Positions 55,549 through 63,954 of a stretch of DNA of 64,000 nucleotides are shown here, in pieces. Position numbers and translations under genes: made by a program. The notes beneath the pieces were generated by a model. It saw only the letters and a program-made list of their open reading frames with translations, did no database searches and was not told where the DNA came from. Position 1 is the first letter of the stretch. Every line of letters begins with the position of its first letter. The stretch comes from VXRJ01 sp964636705 (GTDB taxonomy: Bacteria; Acidobacteriota; Vicinamibacteria; Vicinamibacterales; UBA8438), in assembly GCA_964636705.1 (NCBI GenBank), contig CAZWUJ010000003.1:131801-195800 (forward strand), written 5' to 3'.

Positions 55549-56589
55549 ATGCACATGACCCCGACGCGCCGCTACGTTGTGATCGCGCTGATCGCCGCCG
55601 GCTGCGCCCTCACCATCGCGCCCGCTGCGACCGCGCAGATCGACCGCGTCGTCGATCCCAACTGGACCATGCCCCGTCTTCCGGACGGGTCGCCAGACCT
55701 TCAGGGGCTCTGGGGCAACAAGACGATCACGCCGATGGAGCGTCCTGACGGCGCCGGCGCGTTCCTGACCGACGAGGAAATCGCCGAGCGCAACGAGCAG
55801 CGGGCGTTGACCCGGCAGCGACAGGACGCGGCACCGGCCCGGCGCTACGAAGCGGGCGGCAACGTGGGGGGCTACGGCAGCTACTGGCTCGACGCCGGCG
55901 ATACCGTGCTCCGTACAGGCCAGACGTCGCTGATCGTCGATCCGCCGGAAGGCCGCGCGCCGATCCGGCAATGGGCCCTGGACACGAAGGCATACAACCT
56001 GGCCCACAACGGCGACCACTATCTGCACATGAGCGTATGGGACCGCTGCCTCTCGCGCGGCGTCCCCGGATCAATGCTCCCGGCCGGCTACAACAACGCC
56101 TACCGGATCCTGCAGACCCCCGGCTACGTCACGATTCAGCACGAGATGATCCACGACGCCCGGGTCATTCCGGTCGTCGCCGGCCCGGCGGATCGGGTGT
56201 TCATCCACGAGAACATCCGCCAATGGATGGGTGACGCGCGCGCCTGGTGGGAGGACGATACCCTGGTCGTCGAGACCAGGAACTTTCACAACCGCGGCTG
56301 GATTGCGTCGAGCGCCGCGGGCGCGCGATTGAAGGGCATCCCGACCAGCCGGGCGTTGCATGTGGTCGAGCGCTACCGGCGCGTGGCCGAGGACACGATC
56401 CTCTGGACCGTCACGATCACCGACCCGAACGTCTACACGCGGCCCTGGACGATCCAGATGCCGCTGACGGCGGAGCCGGACTACGAGATCTACGAGTACG
56501 CCTGCCACGAGGGGAACTACGCGGTTCCCAACGCCTTGAGCGGCCAGCGCACGCTCGATGCGCACGCCGACGCGTCCACCGAACCATAG
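55549..56589 (+). CDS. Secreted PDLQGxW-family protein, paralogue 1
   Basis: A 346-residue exported protein of an unnamed family (signal peptide to about residue 30). Shared features: PDLQGLWGNKTITPMERP, FLTDEE, a YWLD region, TSLIVDPPEGRAP, RC, a segment YRILQTPGYVTIQHEMIHDA, RQWMGDARAWWEDDTLVVET and a C-terminal TRPWTIQ...EYACHEGN (here RPWTIQMPL). Four more copies lie downstream. Conserved His, Glu, Trp and Cys residues suggest a ligand- or metal-binding enzyme, but no catalytic mechanism is known to me. AAGGAG lies eight bases before the ATG. Confidence 0.8.
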   Translation: MHMTPTRRYVVIALIAAGCALTIAPAATAQIDRVVDPNWTMPRLPDGSPDLQGLWGNKTITPMERPDGAGAFLTDEEIAERNEQRALTRQRQDAAPARRYEAGGNVGGYGSYWLDAGDTVLRTGQTSLIVDPPEGRAPIRQWALDTKAYNLAHNGDHYLHMSVWDRCLSRGVPGSMLPAGYNNAYRILQTPGYVTIQHEMIHDARVIPVVAGPADRVFIHENIRQWMGDARAWWEDDTLVVETRNFHNRGWIASSAAGARLKGIPTSRALHVVERYRRVAEDTILWTVTITDPNVYTRPWTIQMPLTAEPDYEIYEYACHEGNYAVPNALSGQRTLDAHADASTEP

Positions 56590-56605
56590 CCACAGGAGGA
56601 ATCAC

Positions 56606-57478
56606 ATGTCGCGCATCCGCCCGAACAGCTTCGTGGCCTCCGCCCTCGGCGCCGTAGTCGTCGCGCTTGCGGCCGTCGTCGCACCCGCCGGGGCGCTCGA
56701 CGGCGCCATCTTCAACGTGGTCGAGCACCGCGATATCGACTACATCGCGGGCGAGGACTACGCCGACGACAAGGACAAGCTCGATCTCTTCATGCCGGAA
56801 GGTCTGACCAACGCGCCTGTCGTCGTCTACTTCCACGGCGGAGCGCTGCAGAACGGCACGAAGGCGATCGGTGAAGGACTCGGCCGGCAGCTCGCGGCGC
56901 GCGGCATCGGCCTGGTCACTGCGAACTATCGGCTCTCCCCGGCAGTGATGCATCCCGCGCACATGGAGGACGCAACCGCCGCGTTCGCATGGACGAAGCG
57001 GAACATCGCGAGCTATGGGGGCGACCCTGACCGGGTGTTCGTCTCGGGCCATTCGGCCGGCGCCTACCTCGCGGCGCTGATGGCGCTCGACCCCCGGTAC
57101 CTCGACGCGCACCGCCTGCGGCTTTCCGACATCCGCGGCGCCATCCCGATCAGCCCCTTCCTCTTCGTTGAGGATCCTGACGTCGCGCCGAGCCGTCCGA
57201 AGACCGTGTGGGGAACCGACGAAGCGGTCTGGCTCGACGCGTCGGTCACTCCCTACATCGGGGAAAACAAGCCGCCCATGCTGTTCATCTATGCCGACGG
57301 CGACGACGACTGGCGGCGCGAGCAGAATCAACGGCTCGCGGCGGAATTGAGCGACGCCGGAAACGAAGCGGCGGTGATCGAGATCGCGGATCGGACCCAT
57401 GGCAGCGTGAACTCGAATATGGGCGAGGATCTCGACAACGGCATGATGAAGGTTGTTTCGTTCGTCGAAGCGAACTGA
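56606..57478 (+). CDS. Exported alpha/beta hydrolase (esterase/lipase-like)
   Basis: A 290-residue protein with a signal peptide (about 1-31) and the hormone-sensitive-lipase-like alpha/beta hydrolase fold: oxyanion motif HGGA (77-80), nucleophile elbow GHSAG (148-152, Ser150), an acid in YADGDDDW (about Asp231-235) and His265 in RTHGSV. It probably cleaves an ester in the periplasm. CAGGAGG precedes the ATG. Located between paralogues 1 and 2 with gaps of 16 and 35 bp, so likely one operon; its substrate may be linked to theirs (inference). Confidence 0.88.
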   Translation: MSRIRPNSFVASALGAVVVALAAVVAPAGALDGAIFNVVEHRDIDYIAGEDYADDKDKLDLFMPEGLTNAPVVVYFHGGALQNGTKAIGEGLGRQLAARGIGLVTANYRLSPAVMHPAHMEDATAAFAWTKRNIASYGGDPDRVFVSGHSAGAYLAALMALDPRYLDAHRLRLSDIRGAIPISPFLFVEDPDVAPSRPKTVWGTDEAVWLDASVTPYIGENKPPMLFIYADGDDDWRREQNQRLAAELSDAGNEAAVIEIADRTHGSVNSNMGEDLDNGMMKVVSFVEAN

Positions 57479-57513
57479 CTGGACCAGGCTACGGGATTTT
57501 CGGAGGAGGTGAC

Positions 57514-58524
57514 ATGATGAGACGCATCCTGACCATCGCGACGGCCCTGATGGCCATCACCGCGCTCGCCGCCGGGACCGCGTTGGCGCAGAACGGGGAC
57601 GGCTCGTGGACGGCGCCGAAGACTCCGTTCGGGCACCCCGACCTGCAAGGCGTCTGGGCGAACAACAATGCGACGCCGCTGCAGCGGCCCGAGGCGCTCG
57701 GGGAACGCGAGTTCCTGACCGAAGAGGAACTGGCAGCGCTGCAGTCGCGCGCCAGCGAGCTGTTCGCACTTGACGCCGGCGACGCTGCGTTCGGCGACAG
57801 CGTGTTCAACGCGGCGCTCAACGACGTGCAGGAATTCACGTCACGCGACCGCGCCACCGGGAACTACAACCAGTTCTGGCTCGTGGAGCGTGACTGGGAC
57901 AACCGCACCTCGCTCATCATCGACCCGCCCAACGGCCGGCTCCCGGAGACGACCCAGGCGGCCAAGATGCGGGCCGCCGACCGCAGCATGCGACGGGCGC
58001 GGCACGCCGAGTGGACCGATGATCGGAGCCTCGGCGAGCGCTGCGTCAGCTTTGGGACACCGAGGCTCGGAGCCGGCTACAACAGCTATTACCAGCTCTT
58101 TCAGACGCCCGACCACGTCGTCATCCTGATGGAGATGGCCCACGACGCACGGATCATTTCCCTCGACGGCCGGCCGCACGTGGACGATGGCATCCGGCAG
58201 TGGCTGGGCGATTCCAGAGGCTACTGGGACGGCGATACGCTGGTCGTCGAGACGCGCAACTACTCTCCGCTCGCCAACTTCCAGGGCGCCGCCGAGCACC
58301 TGGAGATCACCGAGCGCTTCACGCGCGTCAGCGAGGACGTGCTGCAGTACGAGATCACGGCGAACGATCCGACGACCTGGACGCGTCCCTGGACGGCCAT
58401 GATCCCGTTGCGCAGCAGCCCGGATGCGCTGTACGAGTACGCCTGCCACGAAGGCAACATCGGTATGGAGGGCATCCTGGCGGGCGCGCGGGCCATGGAA
58501 GCCGAGGAAGCGGCGACGCGCTAG
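57514..58524 (+). CDS. Secreted PDLQGxW-family protein, paralogue 2
   Basis: A 336-residue exported protein, signal peptide to about residue 26. Family blocks: PDLQGVWANNNATPLQRPE (42-60), FLTEEELAAL, YNQFWLVE (118-125), RTSLIIDPPNGRLPE (131-145), RC, YNSYYQLFQTPDHVVILMEM, IRQWLGDSRGYWDGDTLVVE and EYACHEGNIGMEGILAGARA. It is clearly closest to paralogue 3 (the regions around residues 85-140 align almost residue by residue), pointing to a tandem duplication. Its TAG stop is in the CTAG boundary of a repeat element. GAGGAGG lies just before the ATG. Confidence 0.82.
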   Translation: MMRRILTIATALMAITALAAGTALAQNGDGSWTAPKTPFGHPDLQGVWANNNATPLQRPEALGEREFLTEEELAALQSRASELFALDAGDAAFGDSVFNAALNDVQEFTSRDRATGNYNQFWLVERDWDNRTSLIIDPPNGRLPETTQAAKMRAADRSMRRARHAEWTDDRSLGERCVSFGTPRLGAGYNSYYQLFQTPDHVVILMEMAHDARIISLDGRPHVDDGIRQWLGDSRGYWDGDTLVVETRNYSPLANFQGAAEHLEITERFTRVSEDVLQYEITANDPTTWTRPWTAMIPLRSSPDALYEYACHEGNIGMEGILAGARAMEAEEAATR

Positions 58525-58609
58525 GGGTCTGCGCCGTGGAACGGTGCAGACCCCTAGATAGGCGCGGCTGGGCGGCCATCGGAGCCGCAGGCGACGATGG
58601 TCGGGCTAG
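58521..58609 (-). repeat. Dispersed two-hairpin repeat, full copy, inverted orientation
   Basis: A complete unit in the opposite orientation to those at 3542 and 60689. Hairpin A spans 58521-58557: CTAGGGGTCTGC pairs with GCAGACCCCTAG, inner CCGT with ACGG, loop GGA, giving a stem of about 17 bp. Hairpin B follows, with CCATCG...GCC/GGC...CGATGG-type pairing (58575-58600). The bordering CTAG provides the stop codon of paralogue 2. Outer stem bases differ from other copies, but pairing is kept. Confidence 0.85.
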
Positions 58610-58642
58610 AAGGCGACTCGATTCGGCCCAGGAGGTTGAGCG

Positions 58643-59647
58643 ATGCATAAGGGATCGTTTCGTATTGTGTCCGGCCTTGCCGCCGCGCTGCTGATCGCGG
58701 CCACCCCTGCCGTTGCGCAGCAGGCCGGCGGATGGTCGCCGCCGCGCACCGCCGACGGCCATCCGGATATCCAGGGGATCTGGGGGAACAATAGTGTCAC
58801 CCCCCTGGAGCGGCCCGAGTCGCTTGCCGACCGCGAAACGCTGACCGACGAGGAGCTGGCGCGCGTCGAGACGAGAGCGAACGAACTGTTCGCGCAGGAC
58901 GCGGGCGACGCGGTCTTCGGCGATCAGTTCTTCAACGTCGCGGTGAGCGATGTCGAGAACTTCACGTCGACCGACGGCGGCACCGGCAACTACAACCAGT
59001 TCTGGCTGGTGGAGCGGGAATTCGACAACCGGACTTCACTCATCGTCGACCCGCCGAGCGGCCGGCTGCCCGAGTCTACCTCTGCGGCAAGGCTGGCATT
59101 CGAGACGACGATCGCGAACTTTGGCCGGCCCGCCGCCTGGACGGTGGACCGGGGCCTGAGCGAGCGCTGCATCACGTTCGGACTCCCCAACCTGCTGGCG
59201 GGCTACAACAGCTACTATCAGATCTTCCAGACCGCCGATCATGTCGTGATCGAACAGGAACTGATTCACACCACCCGGATCATTCCCATCGACAACCGCG
59301 ACCACGTTCACGACAGCATCCGGCAGTGGCACGGGAACTCGGTCGGCTACTGGGAGGGCGACACGCTGGTCGTCGAGACAAGGAACTTCTCGCCGCAGAG
59401 CAACTTCCGTGGCGCGCGGGAACATCTGGAGCTGACCGAACGATTCACCCGGGTCGGACCGGACGAGTTGCGCTACGAGTTCACGGTCAACGACCCGACC
59501 GTGTGGGCGGCGCCCTGGACTGCCGTGATGCTGTGGAAGCGGACTGACGAGCCGATCTTCGAGTACGCCTGTCACGAAGGGAACATCGGCATGGAAGGCA
59601 TCCTCGCGGGCGCCCGCGCCGAGGAAGCGGAGGCGGGCGCGCGCTAG
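58643..59647 (+). CDS. Secreted PDLQGxW-family protein, paralogue 3
   Basis: A 334-residue exported protein with a signal peptide ending AVAQQ (about 25-27). Shares all family blocks, with PDIQGIWGNNSVTPLERPE, YNQFWLVE, RTSLIVDPPSGRLPE, YNSYYQIFQTADHVVIEQEL, IRQWHGNSVGYWEGDTLVVE and EYACHEGNIGMEGILAGARA. Its nearest relative in the window is paralogue 2. A repeat element separates the two genes, so this copy may have its own promoter or be post-transcriptionally decoupled (inference). Confidence 0.82.
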   Translation: MHKGSFRIVSGLAAALLIAATPAVAQQAGGWSPPRTADGHPDIQGIWGNNSVTPLERPESLADRETLTDEELARVETRANELFAQDAGDAVFGDQFFNVAVSDVENFTSTDGGTGNYNQFWLVEREFDNRTSLIVDPPSGRLPESTSAARLAFETTIANFGRPAAWTVDRGLSERCITFGLPNLLAGYNSYYQIFQTADHVVIEQELIHTTRIIPIDNRDHVHDSIRQWHGNSVGYWEGDTLVVETRNFSPQSNFRGAREHLELTERFTRVGPDELRYEFTVNDPTVWAAPWTAVMLWKRTDEPIFEYACHEGNIGMEGILAGARAEEAEAGAR

Positions 59648-59699
59648 ACGTTGACGGCCGCGTCCGGCGCCTGGAGTCCGTCGGAAGAGGGATCGCCAA

Positions 59700-60692
59700 G
59701 TGCACAGGAAGACTTCGCCAATCAATCTGCTGGCGCTCCTGGCGGCGGGGGCGGCGCTGATTCCCATGGCGGCCACGCTCAATGCCCAGTCGGAGGACTA
59801 TGCGGCGCCTCGCACCGCCTGGGGCGTCCCCGATCTCCAAGGCATCTGGACGAATGCGACGCTGACGCCGGTCGAGCGTCCGGAATCGATGAGCGGCCAA
59901 GTGCTTACCGCCGAGGAAGCAGCCGCGTTCGAAGCGCGTTCCGCCGAGGCGCGCGCCGCGTCGGACACGTTCATCCCGGGCAACGTCGGCGCCTACAACC
60001 AGTTCTGGATGGACGGCGGCAAGGTGGTGACGGGCGACCGCCGGACGTCGTTGATCGCCGATCCTCCCGACGGGCGGATCCCGTGGACGCCGGAGGGACG
60101 GGAGCGGTTCGAGAACGACTCGGCGCGGTACGGCGTGGGGCCGTTCGATTCGTGGATCGACGCCGACACCGGTGAACGCTGCCTGACCGACGGCCTTCCG
60201 TTCGTTCCCTTGCAGGGTTACAACATGAACTACCACATCCTGCAGGGTCCCGGGTGGGTGGCGATGCTGAACGAGATGTTCCACGAATACCGCCTGGTTC
60301 CGACCGATGGACGGCCCCATGTCCCGGCTCATGTCGGCCAGATCCTGGGTGATGCGCGGGGACGGTGGGAAGGCGACACCCTGGTGGTCGAGACGACGAG
60401 CTTCGCCGACAAGCGCCACTTTCTCTGGCGCGCCACCTGGCGCGCGGCGCGTCCCTCACTCCATCTGGTCGAACGATTCACGCGCGTCAACGAGACGACG
60501 CTCGACTACGAGTTCACGATGACCGACCCGGAGATGTTCACGCGGCCGTGGACGGCCCTCGTCCCGATGACGACCGACCACGCCTCGCGCGGCGTCACGT
60601 CCGGGCCGATATTCGAATACGCCTGTCACGAGGGGAACTACGGCCTGCTCAACATCTTGCGGGGAGCCCGCGCGGAGGAAGCGGAACCCTAG
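59700..60692 (+). CDS. Secreted PDLQGxW-family protein, paralogue 4
   Basis: A 330-residue exported protein with a GTG start and signal peptide (about 1-29). It is more diverged than copies 2 and 3: PDLQGIWTNATLTPVERPES, YNQFWMDGGKVV, RTSLIADPPDGRIPW, YNMNYHILQGPGWVAMLNEM, GQILGDARGRWEGDTLVVET, TRPWTALVPM and EYACHEGNYGLLNILRGARA. Its stop codon TAG is part of the CTAG that starts the repeat at 60689. Function unknown. Confidence 0.8.
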   Translation: MHRKTSPINLLALLAAGAALIPMAATLNAQSEDYAAPRTAWGVPDLQGIWTNATLTPVERPESMSGQVLTAEEAAAFEARSAEARAASDTFIPGNVGAYNQFWMDGGKVVTGDRRTSLIADPPDGRIPWTPEGRERFENDSARYGVGPFDSWIDADTGERCLTDGLPFVPLQGYNMNYHILQGPGWVAMLNEMFHEYRLVPTDGRPHVPAHVGQILGDARGRWEGDTLVVETTSFADKRHFLWRATWRAARPSLHLVERFTRVNETTLDYEFTMTDPEMFTRPWTALVPMTTDHASRGVTSGPIFEYACHEGNYGLLNILRGARAEEAEP

Positions 60693-60777
60693 CGCGACCA
60701 TCGTCGCCTACGGCTCCGATGGCCGCCCAACCAGGCCTATCTGGCAGGCTGCACCGTTCCACGGCGCAGCCTGCTAG
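60689..60777 (+). repeat. Dispersed two-hairpin repeat, full copy
   Basis: A complete unit bounded by CTAG on both ends. Hairpin B: CCATCG-TC-GCC-TAC-GGC-TC-CGATGG (60698-60722). Hairpin A: GCAGGCTGC (60744-60752), A, CCGT, TCC, ACGG, C, GCAGCCTGC (60766-60774). The GGCTGC/GCAGCC pairs replace GTCTGC/GCAGAC of other copies, a compensatory change. The left CTAG supplies the stop of paralogue 4. Confidence 0.85.
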
Positions 60778-60826
60778 CCGCATGTTAGTATCTGGCGGCC
60801 CTTGGCGGGGCCGAGGAGGCATGTTG

Positions 60827-61828
60827 ATGACAAGTCGATTCGCTCTGATCACCTGGGCGGCGTTCGCCGCACTTGCGCTCGCGCCGTTGACGGCCGGCGC
60901 GCAGCAAACCGAAGTGATGCGGACGCCGGATGGCCAGCCGGATATCTCGGGCATCTTCACCTTCCGGACGCTCACGCCGCTGCAGCGGCCCACCGCGCTG
61001 GAGGGACAGGACACGCTCGATCCCGAGTCGGCCGCGCAGTTCGAGGCGGCGGAGCGGATTCGGTTGAACCGCGACCTTTTCGATCCGGAGACCGGAGCCC
61101 CGAGCGCGGGCTACCAGCCGCGCGCCGAGGGAGGCGTCCTCTCGTACAACGAGTTCTGGTACGAGCGGGGTGTCGAACTCACCGCCGACAAGCGCACGTC
61201 GCTCGTAGTCGATCCGCCGAACGGCCGGATCCCGTACCAGCCGGAGTACCAGCAGGCGGCCCGCATCCGCGGACTCAACCTCCGGAACGGCTTTGCCGAT
61301 CACTACACCGACCGGAGCCTCGCGGACCGCTGCATCATGGGCTTCAATGCGGGGCCGCCGATGGTGTCGAGCGCGTACAACAACAACGTGCACATCCTCC
61401 AGATTCCCGGCTACGTCGTGATCCTCAACGAGATGGTGCACAACGCGCGCGTCATTCCGTTCGGTGACGAGAACAGCGAGCGCCACGGCTTGCGGCAGTG
61501 GTCGGGCGACTCCCGCGGACGCTGGGAAGGCGAAACCTTCGTCGTCGAGACCCGAAACTTCCTTCGCGAAACCAGCCTGGGTGGCTCGTCAAAGGACACG
61601 ATCGTCGTGGAGCGCTTCCGCCGCGCGGATCCCGACACGGTCATGTACGAGTTCACGGTCGAGGATCCGAACAACTTCACCCGGCCGTGGACGGCGCTGA
61701 TGCCGCTCCGGCGGACCGACGGCACGCTGTTCGAGTACGCCTGCCACGAAGGCAACATCGGCATGCAAGGCATCATGGCGGGAGCCCGTCAGAAGAACAC
61801 CCAGAAGGTAACGTCGCTCCCGCAGTAG
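60827..61828 (+). CDS. Secreted PDLQGxW-family protein, paralogue 5
   Basis: A 333-residue exported protein, signal peptide to about residue 25. Most divergent at its N-terminus (PDISGIFTFRTLTPLQRPTA) but with all later blocks: YNEFWYERG, RTSLVVDPPNGRIPY, YNNNVHILQIPGYVVILNEM, LRQWSGDSRGRWEGETFVVE, TRPWTALMPL and EYACHEGNIGMQGIMAGARQ. Two ATGs are close (60821, 60827); the second was chosen as GAGGAGG lies at normal distance. A likely Rho-independent terminator follows the gene. Confidence 0.82.
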   Translation: MTSRFALITWAAFAALALAPLTAGAQQTEVMRTPDGQPDISGIFTFRTLTPLQRPTALEGQDTLDPESAAQFEAAERIRLNRDLFDPETGAPSAGYQPRAEGGVLSYNEFWYERGVELTADKRTSLVVDPPNGRIPYQPEYQQAARIRGLNLRNGFADHYTDRSLADRCIMGFNAGPPMVSSAYNNNVHILQIPGYVVILNEMVHNARVIPFGDENSERHGLRQWSGDSRGRWEGETFVVETRNFLRETSLGGSSKDTIVVERFRRADPDTVMYEFTVEDPNNFTRPWTALMPLRRTDGTLFEYACHEGNIGMQGIMAGARQKNTQKVTSLPQ

Positions 61829-61852
61829 CGGGCGCGACGGGATGTCAGGATC

Positions 61853-61888
61853 AACGGCCCGTCTCAGCGCGCTGGGGCGGGCCGTTTC
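61853..61888 (+). terminator. Probable intrinsic terminator after the paralogue array
   Basis: AACGGCCCG (61853-61861) pairs with CGGGCCGTT (61878-61886), separated by a 16-nt loop and followed by a short T run (TTTCC). GC-rich stem and location 24 bp after the paralogue 5 stop support a terminator, although the U tract is short. Confidence 0.5.
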
Positions 61889-61944
61889 CGTATCGCGCGG
61901 AACGGCGGTGACACCGGGCATCACAGACGGAAGGAAGACGAACC

Positions 61945-62397
61945 ATGCGTAGCTGGTTGCCATTCGTGATCATGACGGTGCTGAGCTGGGGCACCTACAT
62001 ACCGACGCTCCACCGCGGCACGACGGCACTCGGCGGGAGCGGGATCCACGCCTTCCTGATGGTGGGCGTCGCCTATCTCCTGGTCGCCATAACAGTGCCG
62101 GGCGTCATGGTGCTGCGGGCGGGATCCTGGAGCACGTTCACGCCGAACGGCGTGGCGTTCACGCTGGCCGCCGGCGTTCTGGGCGCCCTCGGCGCCCTCG
62201 GAATCGTCCTGGCCCTGGTGAATGGCGGGCGGCCAAGCGTCGTGCCGCCGCTGGTGTTCGCGGGCGCGCCGGTCGTCAGCGTTTTTGTCGCCATGCTTTA
62301 CAACCCGCCCCAGCAGAGTCCTTCCCCACTCTTCTTCCTCGGCATTCTGATGGCGGCCGCCGGTGCGTTCCTGGTTCTCACCTACCGGCCGCACTAG
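61945..62397 (+). CDS. Small five-helix membrane protein, DMT/EamA-like half
   Basis: A 150-residue hydrophobic protein with about five transmembrane helices, starting MRSWLPFVIMTVLSWGTYIP and ending FFLGILMAAAGAFLVLTYRP. The N-terminal WGTYIPTLHRG and terminal GILMAAAGAFLVL recall drug/metabolite transporter (EamA) proteins, which normally have ten helices in two repeats; this is half that size and could act as a dimer. GGAAG lies before the ATG. Possibly cotranscribed with the next gene; function unknown. Confidence 0.7.
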   Translation: MRSWLPFVIMTVLSWGTYIPTLHRGTTALGGSGIHAFLMVGVAYLLVAITVPGVMVLRAGSWSTFTPNGVAFTLAAGVLGALGALGIVLALVNGGRPSVVPPLVFAGAPVVSVFVAMLYNPPQQSPSPLFFLGILMAAAGAFLVLTYRPH

Positions 62398-62467
62398 GCA
62401 GCCCTTGCGGGGGCGCTCGTCGCCGGCTTCCGGGAACCTGCGGCGCCAGCGCAGACCGGCCTGAGGC

Positions 62468-63874
62468 ATGCAGCGACTCTCACGCCGCGCCCTGCTGCGG
62501 TCGCTCACCGCCCCTGTCCTGCTCCCGCCGGCGGCGTTCGCGCAACCGCCGGGAGCCATTGTCCACCGGGCGCCGCGCCCGCTCGCCGACGACGCCGTCA
62601 CGGAGGACTGGCCGTCGTTCCTGGGGCCGACCCACAATGGCGTCTCCAGCGAGACGCGCCTCAGCCGTCAGCTTCCGCCGCCGCTCGTCTGGGAGCTGCC
62701 GACGGGTACCGGCTACGCCTCTCCCGCCATCGCCAACGACCGGCTCGTCTACCTCCACCGGATCGGCGGCGAAGAGGTCGTCGAATGCCTGCATCCCGAG
62801 ACCGGCGCCGTGCAATGGCGGCTTCGCGACCCCACTGCGTACCGCGATCGCTACGGCTACAACAATGGGCCGCGCGCCAGTCCGGTGATCGACCTGGCGG
62901 CCGGGCTCGTCTGCACGGTCGGCGCGGAGGGTCAGGTGAACGCCATTGACCTGGCGAGTGGCCGCGTCATCTGGCGGCGCGACCTTCGCAGCGACTACGA
63001 CGTGCGACAGGACTTTTTCGGCACCTCCTCGACGCCACTGGTCAACGACGGGCAGCTCATCGTCAACGTCGGCGCGCCGGGCGGTCCGACCGTAGCCGCA
63101 TTCGACCTGGCGACCGGCGGCGAGGTATGGCGGGCCGGCACCGAGTGGGGCGCCAGCTACGCCTCGCCAATCCCGGCCGTAGTCCACGGCGAGCGGCGTG
63201 TCTTCGTCTTCGCGGGCGGCGAATCGCAGCCGCCATCGGGTGGCCTGCTCTCGCTCGATCCGGAAACCGGCGCCATCGACTTCGCGTTCCCCTGGCGGAG
63301 CCGGACGTACGAATCCGTCAACGCCGCCTGTCCCGTCATCTTCGACAACAAGGTGTTCATCACGGCCAGCTACCGTGCGGGTGGCGCGCTCATCACCGTC
63401 CATCCGGACTTCACGCACGAAGTCTCCTGGACCACGCAGGCGTTTGCCCTCCACTACAACACGCCGATTCACCGGGACGGCTACCTGTACGGCTTCGACG
63501 GCCGGAACATGGGCGATGCCTCGCTCGCCTGCGTGGACACGGCAACCGGTGAGATCGTCTGGCGCGAAGTGCCGGAATGGCAGGAAACGGTCGTGCAGGG
63601 CGGTCGCGAGCGGCAACTCCTGATGGGGACCGCGCGCGGATCGCTCCTCGCCGTAGATGGGCAGTTCCTGTGCCTCGGCGAACTGGGCCACCTGCTCTGG
63701 ATGGACCTGACGCCGGAGGGCTACCGCGAGGTGTCGCGGGCCTGGCTGTTCGCGGCGCGCGAGTCGTGGAACCTGCCGGTCCTCTCCCGCGGCTTGCTCT
63801 ACGTCACGCAGAACACGCGCGACCTGCTGACCGGCGACCCTCCGCGGCTTTGTTGCTACGACCTGAGAGCCTGA
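62468..63874 (+). CDS. Exported PQQ-like beta-propeller protein with Tat-like signal
   Basis: A 468-residue protein beginning MQRLSRRALLRSLTAPVLL, with a twin-arginine (SRRALL) followed by a hydrophobic stretch, suggesting Tat export. PQQ-type propeller repeats follow: DWPSFLGPTHNGVSSETRLS, ECLHPETGAVQWRLRDP, NAIDLASGRVIWRRDL, AAFDLATGGEVWRAGTEWG, LSLDPETGAIDFAFPW and ACVDTATGEIVWREVPEWQ. It resembles the propeller at 54004 in general fold, not in detail. No PQQ site can be proved; it may be a scaffold or sensor. Confidence 0.83.
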   Translation: MQRLSRRALLRSLTAPVLLPPAAFAQPPGAIVHRAPRPLADDAVTEDWPSFLGPTHNGVSSETRLSRQLPPPLVWELPTGTGYASPAIANDRLVYLHRIGGEEVVECLHPETGAVQWRLRDPTAYRDRYGYNNGPRASPVIDLAAGLVCTVGAEGQVNAIDLASGRVIWRRDLRSDYDVRQDFFGTSSTPLVNDGQLIVNVGAPGGPTVAAFDLATGGEVWRAGTEWGASYASPIPAVVHGERRVFVFAGGESQPPSGGLLSLDPETGAIDFAFPWRSRTYESVNAACPVIFDNKVFITASYRAGGALITVHPDFTHEVSWTTQAFALHYNTPIHRDGYLYGFDGRNMGDASLACVDTATGEIVWREVPEWQETVVQGGRERQLLMGTARGSLLAVDGQFLCLGELGHLLWMDLTPEGYREVSRAWLFAARESWNLPVLSRGLLYVTQNTRDLLTGDPPRLCCYDLRA

Positions 63875-63898
63875 AGCCAGGCGCGGCGCACATCGGAG

Positions 63899-63954
63899 TG
63901 GCTGGGCGGCCATCCGAGCCGCAGGCGACGGTGGTCGGGCTAACTATAGCTAGT
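63899..63954 (-). repeat. Dispersed repeat, partial copy (left hairpin only)
   Basis: A degraded copy of the repeat in the orientation of the 58521 unit: GGCTGGGCGGCCATCCGAGC, GCAGGCGACGGTGGTCGGGC and a CTAACTATAGCTAG boundary. The large hairpin is absent. It occupies the gap after the last propeller gene, up to the window end; the remaining bases to 64000 show nothing recognisable. Confidence 0.65.

Noticed and set aside
62480..63913. A 477-codon frame on the - strand opposite the terminal propeller gene
   Set aside because: The + strand carries PQQ repeats and a signal sequence; the antisense translation has no signal, domain or ribosome binding site.
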